DNA from: Setoptus koraiensis
Taxonomy: Eukaryota; Arthropoda
Reading direction: 5' to 3'
Length of the DNA: 64,000 nt
NCBI GenBank assembly: GCA_048013815.1
Contig: CM106586.1
Location: 23,250,001 to 23,314,000, forward strand
Part shown: positions 11,823 to 22,600 of the stretch, one piece after another
Numbering within the stretch: position 1 is the stretch's first letter
How the letters are laid out: the number at the start of each line of letters is the position of its first letter
The notes under the pieces: generated by a model
What the model saw: only the letters and a program-made list of their open reading frames with translations
Database searches by the model: none
Told to the model about the DNA's origin: nothing
Position numbers and translations under genes: made by a program

Positions 11823-14656
11823 CTATTTTTGTTGTACCAAGGGTGGCAATTCAATTCGGGAGAATTCGTTTCGGGTATCAATACGCGCCAAAAGGTAGTA
11901 GATATTGGGCATGGATGGCGGTAGAAAATATAGAGTAAATATAATATAATAACGGTTAGATAACGGGATACGCAAGACAGGTGATGTGAGCTTTATATCA
12001 TTGAGGTCACTGCAGTCGCCCGATGTATTTATTGAGTTGCGTTGATTTTGGCCAGACCAGACGGGCCGCAACCGGCTATTGGCAAATACACGCGCCGCGC
12101 TCGGACACCCGGCCTGAAATAGCGGACTTAATAATAACGGATAAACAAACAGCCAATGGCAATCTAAACCAACAATAATATTAGTAATAAAAATAATCTC
12201 TTCGTCAAGTTGAGCAGCTACAACTACAAATAGAAAACATTTGCCGGCCTCTTTTTCGCTCTGCCAGAATAATCTTCTTATTTTTTATCTCGTGTCTCTT
12301 GTAAGCTAGTGTAAGTGTAGTGGATACCAACAACAAACAAACATGTGCGAGCGTGACCAAACGGGCCCAACAAAGAACCTTTCTCCGTTGGCCCCTTTTC
12401 GATCCGACTGTGGAATGCAGTCCATTTGACCTTATCACTCACAAAGGGCCGGCCAACACATTCTGGCAGTATTCTTTGGCCTTTTAATTCTTTATTAAGC
12501 TCATTTTTGAGTGGGAAAAAGTGGGCCCGAACTGGACACTGGCACTGTCACCTTGTGCCAGTGACACTTGCGATCGCTCTGGCACCTTCTTTGACACACT
12601 GGGCGCGTCTTATCTATTCTTCGGTGGCGCACATAAACACGACGGGAGACTCTCTCTTTCTCTCCCTCTCGCTCCCATTGAGAGTATACAGCTAAAATAG
12701 ATTAACAACAACTTGCAGTAGTATTTATCTTCACCGTTGATCAAGAATAACGCCAGCAATCTAGCTAAGAATCATGTTAGGTGCGGGCCGGCTGAAAGGT
12801 GCTAAAAAGTCTCGCCTGTCCCACTTCTGTCGTCTCAATGATTGATCGATCGTTGGATCAGCGAGCCGCACGAAAATGAGATGAGCTTGACAGGGCAGAA
12901 ACGAACAAGTCATTCATATCCAGCGGCCCGAGAGCAATCTCCATATTGGATAAGAAGCGATGTCTCGGCTGTATCCGTTGCAGTGGCTGTCGTTGTCGCG
13001 TTTGACGTCGCTGTAGTCGGCGGGCCAACTAGACGGGGCCGGCTGTACAACAATTAAGTGTGTGTGTGTGTTGTACGGTTTGTGACGCAACTGACACGGG
13101 CAAACTTCACGGGCAATATAGATCATGCACGGGCCACCAAGGTCAATTGTCATCAGTTCAGTTGGCTCCACTCTTTTGCTCGCTCTCTGTCTCGGCTGTT
13201 GCGGCTTTTTGGCTGCGTCCACACTAATTTGAATGGCGCTTGTCGTGGTTGGTCCAATCTGAGAGCGCGGGACTAATTTAAAACAGTCAACAGCTATGAA
13301 ATTATCGGCTGCCGACAACTGCGCTTGTCCGCGCAATTTGCTTGGCCCGTTCTTTTTCGCTGACAAGCGAGCTAAAAGGAATGCTCCTCATCAGTGTTTG
13401 CTAATTAAGTGGGCGTCGGAGCCGGCGCGATACCCGCCCGCCCGCCCGCGCCAAATGGCTCGCTTGCCAGCCAGCTCGTGCCAGTCAGCTGATCGCTAGC
13501 TCGTGACGCTATTCGCTGGCGGCTCTAGCCGGCTCCCCACAATTCTGGTGCCAGTTCTCCAGTGCACAGATACACGAGTGAGAGTATCGCTAAGCTGCAT
13601 AGATGGAGCCCCAGGCTGGCTGAAACGGGGCCCAGATGAGCGCCTCTCCGAAGGGGGGATATTCATGCGTAATGGGTTATCAGTTGTTCGCTTTCAGTCA
13701 GTTTCACCCGTCGGCTTGTCAGCTGCAACTACATTCTGCCGAGGCAACTATAGGGGGCCCGACACATGAGCCATCTATTCACTTGTTCGCGGCCGCTCGC
13801 GCCAAGTGACAGTGGCAGCCCCGGCGCAATGTTAGGCTGCAAGTGCCAACGGGGCCCCATATCAGTGCCACATCAGCGTTGCATATTGTCCATTATGGCG
13901 ACACGACCACTCTGTCTGTAACACAGTCTGTCGGTTCGCTGGGCCGACTGCCGGCGATGCCGAGAAACACAGTTGTTGGCTGTAGACAGAGTTTAAAGGG
14001 CACCGAGGAGAGGCCAAATCTTGGCTGGTGCTGCTGCAGCCGCCGCTTATCTTGGCCGATTACACTGACATCACGACCAGGCGACTGGTGTCATCAACTG
14101 AAACTAGAAATAATAGTCTAAATAAGAAGATTAGCGGGCCCCGTTGCATCGATTTAGTTATAGACAATAAAGATATACTAAAGTAGGCAGTGCTGCGACC
14201 AAATGGACTGGCGCGCGACACTCGGTTGCGTAACACGACAAATGATGATTGTACAACATGACACGATGATTACTAGTGGCCCACTAATTAGGTCGCGGGC
14301 GCTTCTGGCGCCGGTTACATAACTGGGGTGCGCCGCTGGTGCTAGTGTATCGCTCACAATCAGTCAGTTGTTTGTCGTTGGCCAGACAAAGCCTGGTCAC
14401 AAAGTCTGGTCTGGTCTGGTTCGGTGTGTTGGCGCGAGGCGCCCCGCATGCAAGTGACAGAAGTGAACTAACCAAGCTAAATGGTTCACTAACTGGTGCA
14501 AATGCTCTCATGTGGCGCCCGTGCGCCACTAGTGGTCGTTTGCAAAAACAACTACTGCCACTGCTACTTGTGTGTATCTATCTGATCGTTAGCCGAGAGC
14601 GGGCTTGCCGAGATGACAGTTGCACAACAGTAATAACAGTTACGACAAACACACAC

Positions 14657-14698
14657 AGTTGCGTAACATGGTGACTCGAGTCACCATGTTACGCAACT
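14657..14698. repeat. 42-bp perfect palindrome
   Basis: The two 21-nt halves are exact reverse complements with no spacer, centred on CTCGAG at 14675-14680. Each half carries GTTGCGTAAC near its outer end, a decamer that fits the C/EBP-family consensus RTTGCGYAAY. It lies within the long unc-13 intron. Confidence 0.95.
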
Positions 14699-16402
14699 AA
14701 CGTAACCTCGACAAGTGCGACTGGCCAACTGGACCGCACACTGGCCAGCGTGCGCCACTGACACCAGTCGAGACTGCGACCGCGGGGCCTCATTCAACGG
14801 CGTCTGACCGGCGCTGTTTGCCAGTGGCGATACAAGTCGGCGGCACAAGTAGCGCCGTTTGCAGCAAGTGGCCAGCGATGGCGAGAATTATGATAGAGAG
14901 TAAATATCTCCTCTGTAAATATCTGGCCCACTGGCCGTGTGTGCATACTATGCATCGCATACTGCACACATTGTACACTGCACACTGTATAGGTAACTTA
15001 TTATCGGCATAACTCCACTTGCTATTCACGAGCGCACGACACACGACAAGTGGGCACACACCATTGGCAAATCCGATTGGTGGGGCCTCTTTCTGGGGCG
15101 CCACCGATCGCCGCGCTCGCCGTCGATTCGCTTCGCTTCGTTTTGTCGTGATTGTTGCTCGCTCGGTTCGCTTCTTTCAGTTGTGTGCGTTCTTCTGTTT
15201 GCTGGCTGGTCGCTGGCTGGTTGCTGGCTGGATATTTGCCAGCCAGCGCCACGTGAACCATCCGAGGCTCAATGGCCTGGCAAGCGACCGGATGAGCGGC
15301 CAAAAATCAATTCCATCAATGGCACAATGACGCGAGCAACCGAGCACAGACAATGAATCAAATGAAATGAAAACACACGCACACACTGCTTAGGAGCACC
15401 ACAAATATCCACTCACTGGACACTGGCTGGCTTTGGCCGGTCGGCCTGCGTTTCTGTGGCTGTCAGCGCATGTTTTTGGGGGCCGCGTCCATGCCTGGCC
15501 AGCGACAACAACAACACCGACAACGACAACAACACCGACTGTGCCCAAGGATGACAATGTTGTCGTTGCCGTACGTGTTTGTTTGCTCGTCGCTTGCTGT
15601 CACTGGCTGGCCAAACAACATTTAATAAATATAATATGTTGTTGGTTTGAGAGCGGCCCAATAACGCCGCGCAGAGCACACACGAGGCAGTTTAGAGCGC
15701 ACTCGATATGAGTCGTTATTTGGGGCCCCGTTTGGGGTCAATAAGACAACACCTAACAATAACTAACGGTGCCCAGATGGGCGCACATGAGCAGTATGTA
15801 TGTGAGTCACACACACACACACTCGCTGCTAGTGGATGCAATAAACGGGTGGATAAAATGCGAGCAGCGTCTCCACTGGCACAAGCCCACGCTCATTGTG
15901 CATACGCGCATAATCTGGGCCAATATTCCAGAGCGCAGAGACAATCCAGACAGTGACTGCGCCCTGCGCGAACCCCCGCGCACCGGTGAGCCGGCACAAC
16001 CGGAAACGCTGCATATTATCGGCATACGGCATGATCGATGGAGCTCGTTTTGGCTCTTTTGGCGAGCTGCCGAGTGGCGATCTGCCGAGAGGCGTGCTCT
16101 TGTTACGCAACAGCACAAGCGCGAGTCGTTGTGCATAATGGGCACGCCGGACGCCGGCATTTATTCTACAGCTACGCCACACAGGTGAGTCGCTGCACGC
16201 GGATAGTCGTGTGCGTTTGTGGGGCGATAGAGGCCCGATGGTGACACTGTGACGCCCGCGAGCGCATTCATTGTGTGTCAGCAAGCGCAAACGGCGCGAG
16301 CGACACGACCGACGCTGGCGGCACGAGCAAGCCCGGTGGCCGCGCAAATCGTCGAGCCGCCCTATAAGTTACAAATGTGAGTCAATGAGCTTGATAGATC
16401 AT

Positions 16403-16524
16403 TGCCAACAATCGGCCAACAATTGACCGACAGTCAACCGACAGCAGACCGACAGTGGACCGATAGTGGACCGACAGTCGGCCAACAGTCGGCCGACAGT
16501 GGGCCGATAGCGGGCCGATGGTCG
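16403..16524. repeat. 11-bp minisatellite, 11 units
   Basis: Units of the form GGCCGACAGTC / GACCGACAGTG repeat with an exact 11-nt period. The CC dinucleotide falls at 16405, 16416, 16427 and so on to 16515 without slippage. Units differ by one to three bases. In gene orientation the array starts about 160 nt inside the intron, downstream of the proposed splice donor of the 2925-codon unc-13 exon. Confidence 0.9.
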
Positions 16525-16683
16525 CCACCGGCAACCGGCACAAGTGATGCGCAACTGTCATCATGGAAGTCACGTGGAACGACACGCTGCGTCGACGTAT
16601 GACGATCGTTGGGGCCACTGGGGCCGCCAACAATCGCGCACTGGGCCGAAGAGTGAAAGTGACGACAGAAGACCTGTACTGAC

Positions 16684-19600
16684 CGCTGCTGCTAGCCACT
16701 TTGTTTTGGCCTGCTTAGGCACAATCGACTTGACCCTGTCCGCTGCTTCTGACGCTTCGTCGCCGGCCTCTTCTACGGCTGATTGGCTGTTCTGTTGCGC
16801 CGATTGTTGGCTTGCTGTTGCTTCGTGATCTTGCTGCTGCTGTTGCTGCTGCTGTTTGTTGTGGTCTTGATTGGCGCCCACGGCTAAAAACACAGAACTG
16901 GCCACTAGGTCGAATGAGTTGCACATGGATTCGTTTAATTCTTGCACGGAACACAAAACTTTGCCGGGCTGTTGCTGCTGGTGCAAATTAACCGCCGTGA
17001 CTGCCTGCGAGCCGGCCATTTCCGCTGCCGGCGATTGCTGCTGTTGCGGTTGTTTGTTGGCGCGCGCAAGGCTGGCACGACCGTACTGTAGACGCTCGCG
17101 CATGATTCCGCCGAATTTGTTTTGAAATTTGCCGCCATTGTGGGCCCCCCCGAGCGCATTAGTGTCTTCATTAGACGGCGCTGACAGTTTGCTGTTGTTG
17201 TTGTTGTTGTTTGTTTCTGCACACTGATCGTTGCTCGGCGACGACAGCCCCCCGTTCGCCTGCTGGTTGAGCTTGCCAGTTTGCTGTTGTTGTTGTTGCT
17301 GCTGCTGACTGACGGAGCTGTGGTCGCTGAAGCCCGAGTCGCCCGACGCGTTGTTGTTGATTGAATTGGTCGTGCCATTAGCTGCGTTGTTGTTGTTGTA
17401 ACCCGACGCCTGCTGACACGCCGCCGACGATGACAAACCTGAATTGTGATGGTGGTGAACGTCGCCAGGTTGCAAATAATTAGCGTCGGGTAGCGCCTGT
17501 TTTGCGCGCATCGATTCCGACGGAGCGTCGCTGTCTGGGGTCGCTGCCACTTCCGGTTGCAGCTGTATCTCGCCCTGTCGGTCGATCTGTGACAGTTTAG
17601 ATCGACGAAAGCTCTCAAGGCGCCGACTGCGCCTACTGTCGCTTTGGCCAGACTGATCGGTTGCCGCGAGCGCCTGTTTGTGTTGCTGGTGCTGCTGTTG
17701 TTGTTGCCGGTGGTGGTGGCGCTGATGATCGTCATTGTCCATGTTGTTGATGAAATACTGATCTTGTTGTTGTTGTTGTTGTTCAGTGATGCCGCTGTTG
17801 TTGGCGTCGTCGGGCTCGTTGTCGCTCGACGGCGTTGTCGAGCCGTCATCGTCATCGTCGTCGTCGTCATAATTGTTGTTGTAACTGTCTAAATGGCTTG
17901 TGTGTGAGCCATTAGTCGTTCGCTGTTGTTTGTAGTCTTTTTTGTTGGTGCGCCCATTTTGCCTACGTGGCCGATACACTCTCACCGTTCTGTCAACAGC
18001 AACGTTGCAACGTGAGCCCTTGTTGTCGCTGTTATCTAACGCTGGCTCACTGACGTTGTTTGTCATTAGCGCCCCCTTGCCGCCGCCGCTACCTTGATCA
18101 GCCTGGTGATTAGCGCCAGACCCATTAGGCACGCTGGCGAACCCGCCACAGGAAGCTGGTCGGCCACTTCCGCTGGCGGCTCTGTCCACCGTGGCCGGCT
18201 GCTCGGGCTGCTGCTGCTGCGAATGCAACTGAGATTGTTGCGACTGCTGCGACTGAATTGATTGCTGCAGTTGATTAAACGTTGTCGATAACGAGAAGCT
18301 TTGTATCAATCTGCTCGCTTTCGTCAATGTTGTTGTCTGATCGGTGGCGGCTGAAGGGGGCGCTTGTTTGGCGCTGTAACTGCCGTTGCAGTTTGGCATG
18401 GCGCGGCTGCCGCACTCGCTGTTGCTACGATTGTTTGCGGCCAGCTTGCCATTGAGCCTATTGGCGGATTGGCGCTGCGAATTGTCGGCCGACGAACGAC
18501 CGGCCACTTCCGGTGCCAGATCGGAGCTAAGTGAGGGCGTCGCTGATGCTTGCTTATTCTTGAATATGATCATTTGCAGAGGTGACGATCTCTGTTGCAG
18601 CAGTTGCTGCTGCTGGCTAATGAGCGAGCCATTGTTGTTCGCCGAACAATTAGCCGTTGTGGGCGTCGCATTTATGGCCGAGCTAGATCTATTGTACAGG
18701 CTGCCAAAGGGACTGGCCAGGCCCGTGAAGAAGCGCCCAAGACTCGAATTGGACCCATGCAAGCTGCTGCTGCTGTTGGCGGCCGCCTCTGACGCAATTG
18801 CGCCGCAGGGGCCCCCCTGAGATGGCGACGGCGACGGCGATGATGCGGCATAATTGTTGGTTACGTAATCGCTGTTGCAATTGGTTGTGGCTGTTGCGAC
18901 AACATCATCATCAGCAGCAGCGGCTGCAGCGGCCGCGGCCGCCGCGGACAGGTTGCAGCCATCAATTGACGAGGGCTCCACAATGGTGCTCAAGCGGCGC
19001 TCTTGCTCCGCATCCAAACTCATCTGGCGTCTAGTTGATGCAGCGGTCAAGTTGTCCGCATCGAGCAGTTGTTGCTGTTGTTGTTGCTGGCTTGCTGGTT
19101 GATGTTGTAGGCTGTTGAATGAGCTCGACGTTGCGGACGCCGAAGATGCGCCAGCTAAATGGTGGCGCCCCGATGAATGATAACTAGTGTCGATTTGATT
19201 TGTTGATGATGACGTAATTGAGGTAAACTTGTTAAGCAAGGAAATAGCACTGCCGCTAACACTGCTCGCGGCCGCCAGGGGACTGGCAGAACCGGCCCTC
19301 TTGTTGCAAGCGGGCGCTTGTCTGTTATTATCGCCGGCCGCGCTTATTTGGCGAGCCGGCTGGCCCGTGCTGCTAGCGTGAGCTGCGGGCTGATGCTGCT
19401 GCTGCACACCGCAAATTGATTGATTGCTGCCCGCTAGACTGGATTGGCCCGGCAAACTGCCGAAAATACCCGTGCGCACACCTCCGAATACCGTTTGGGT
19501 GATGGACGAAAAGATGCTAGTCGAGGGGGTCTGCTGCTGCTGTTGTTGCTGTTGTTGTTGTTGTTGTTGCTGCTGTTGCGGTTGTTGTTGCTGTTGTTGC

Positions 19601-22600
19601 GGTTGCTGTTGCGGTTGTTGTGATTGTTGCGGTTGCGGCTGCTGTTGATGCCTTAATTGCTGCTCATCCGAAGACGAATGGGACGACAGCCGGCACTCTT
19701 GCTGTTTGGTGTGCGGCTGAAAACTGGCTGCCGCGCCGCCGTCCGACGAAACGCTCTGATTGCGAACAGTCTGGCTCAGCAGCTCGTGATACGATTTGTC
19801 TAGCTGCTCCACTAGCGATTGCAACTTTTGGTAGCTCTCGAACGAGGTCTGAGTGGAGCGCGACTCCAGTACGGGCCGGCCCGTCTCGTTATCGGCGGCT
19901 ATCACAACCGGTGACAATGACGAGCGCGTAACAAGACCGGATTTGCATTGATCTGAATGATCAGTGTGATTGCGTTGATTGGTTTGTGTCTCTGGCTGAA
20001 TGTCGTCGGTGGCGTCAGTGGGCGCTGTTTGGTGCATGTCAGCGTTAATATCACCACTGTTTTGCTGTTGATCATCGTGGCTGTCGCTGGCCGGCAGCAA
20101 CTGCACCGAGCAGCGCCCATACGTTTCAGCAGCCATAACTCCATTGTCACTATCAGATGATTGACGCTTCTCATCATGGCGGCCAGGTGACAAATTGCTT
20201 AATTGCTCATTAACGACCACATCGACTCGTTCCAAATCACCGCTGTCGGCTGTGTCACAGCGTTCGTCGTCGTCGTCGTAATTGCCTGCTATTGCCAAAT
20301 TGTTTTTAGCTACTGTTACGTCATCATTGTCGTGGGCCAACAAAGCTTTGCTGTTGCGTGTGTCGTCTGTTGTTGTCGTTGCTGCCGTTGTTGTTGTTGT
20401 TGTTGTGGCTGTTGTTGTAATGCAGTTGCCACTGTTATCGGCCGCGTTGTTGGTGTTGCCGAAGTCGTCGTCATGGTCGTAATAGTCGTTGCTGTCACTT
20501 TGACTAGTTGTGTGCAGCAACGTTGCTCGCTGTTGGCTGTCGCAGTCTAACAGCGACCAGCGATTGGCATTTGGGGCGCACGTTATGTAATCGCCGGCCT
20601 GGCTCGTCGGTGCTCGGCTTTGTTTACTCAGATTGTCCTTGTTTGTCGACAATTCGTACAACAGAGGGCCGCCAGTCGACGGTTTAATATCGCACGACAC
20701 GGTGTTGTCTGTTTGGTTGTTGTTGCTGTTGCACGACGTTACAACACTTGCCAATTGATAACGATTGCTGCTTAGGCTGCTGCTGCTGCTGTTTGTTGCG
20801 CTAAATTGTTGATGCGCCGAACCGTTCAATTTGTCAAACAATCTCTGCTGATCGTCCGAGCTAATCTGACGCTCCAACGATGCCTTGGCCAACAGCGACT
20901 CGCACGAGGCCGTCATGGTGCTGTCTGGCGGCTCGTTGTTGCTGTCGCTGCCGATGGGCAAATCCGAATTTGCATCCGACGTTCGCTTGATGTTTGAGCC
21001 CAATTGCTGCTCGCCAACTAATTGTTGCTGCTCGTCCGAGGTGGCCGGCTCGGCCAACTGCGCCGCGTCGGCCTCCTTCTCTTGACATTTATCGCCCGCA
21101 GAGGGGCCGCCACTAAAATATTCATCGTCTGACGGCTTCGTTTCATTGTGCTGCTGCTGCTGTTGTTGTTGCTGGTGATGATCGTGCTCGAGCAACTGAT
21201 GCCCGTCCAGCTCGTCGTGGGATATGGGCACCTCGACCGGCCTGCTGCGCTTCAGGCTGCCCTTGGCGCTGCGCACGAAGGCCCGGGGCCGCTCGGGTAT
21301 CTGTGATTGTTGCCTATCTGCTGGCTGCTGTTCGAGCGGTTGTTGTTGTTGCTGCTGCTGTTGCTGCTGATCGGTGGATTTGTGGGCGTGATGTGCGCCC
21401 GCTTGACCTCTGGCGCCAGCGTCGAGGCCCGGCGAGGGGTGCGCGCCTTGCGGGGATCCGCTTGCACCGAGCTCGTCGTCGGGCGCCGTTTTATCGCCCT
21501 TTTGACCCAGTTGATGATCGTTTAGAGGGCCCGAATTGATTGAACAATCGCCGCTAGTTGGGCGCTGTTGTTTTATGGTTGTTGCTGTTGTTGTATCACT
21601 ATTGAATGGGCTCATTATATCTGTTGTATTATCTACATCCATGTTCTTTATCATACTTTGGCGATCTAATTGCGCCGGGCCGCCGCTACAATTGACGCCG
21701 TCCGACTCGAGTCTCGTCAATTTATTGCCTGCCGTCCAAGGGTCGCTGGTTGGGCTCGCCATCACAACATTATCACTGCAGCCGCCATACTGCTGCTGCT
21801 GGCGAAGAAATTGCCTCTCGAGTTGACTCAGTTGGTCAAATTGCTCATCTAATCTATCGCGGCGCTCTTGCGGCGAGCACTGATAGTTGCCGGGGCCCAC
21901 CATTAATCCAGATTGATGATGATGATCGACCTTACGGTCGCCAGTTGCATCTGTGGCCGAATGTTGTTGTTGTAGTTGTTGTTGTAGTTGTTGTTGTTGT
22001 TGTTGTTGTTGCAGTTGTTGTTGCTGCTGCTGTTGTCGTTGCTGCTGATTGGCGCTCAAAATAAGCTGATCCTGCTCGTAATTCAATGACAGCGACAACG
22101 ATTCACTGTAAACACTTCGGTAGCTATAAATAGGCGCCGTGCTTGCGCTGTACAATTGCGCCGACGGATGCCGGGGCAACTGGGACCTGTTGTAGGCGGC
22201 CGATTGGGGCGAATTATCAATTATAACGGTTCTGTGGCATCGATGCGGCGACACAAGCGCCTGCGACAGGCTCGGTCCGCACCGCTCCGGGTCGCCGCTC
22301 ACAAGCTGCTGGCGCTGCTGCCGGCCGGCCGACACAGACACGGGCCGGTTGTGCGGCCAGTTTGGGCCCGCCGCCGTCAAGCTGTCCGCCATTGGTGGGT
22401 GCCTGGCGTGCCCCCTAGCGGAGCTGGCCCTCTGGCCGTGGGGGTACCTGGCGGTGGCGTCGTAGCCGGCCGACTGCTGCTGCCCCCAGCAGGATGGCGA
22501 TATTGTTGCTGTCGATGGACCATTGTTGAGATGATCTGTCATTTGTAAATGATGGCGGCTGGCAAGTGGTCTGAGTGGGGCCAATTGTGTTGTTTGTTCA

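Larger units (their letters stand above)
11823..16683. other. 3' part of the long unc-13 intron
   Basis: Non-coding DNA between the acceptor of the first shared unc-13 exon (CAACAAAAATAG, ending at 11823) and the proposed donor of the 2925-codon exon at 16683. No frame shows a recognisable domain. It is GC-rich with recurrent GGGGCCCC and CCAGCCAG motifs, a 42-bp perfect palindrome (14657-14698), an 11-bp minisatellite (16403-16524) and a short CA run near 15810. A small cassette exon could be hidden here; I found none. Confidence 0.55.
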
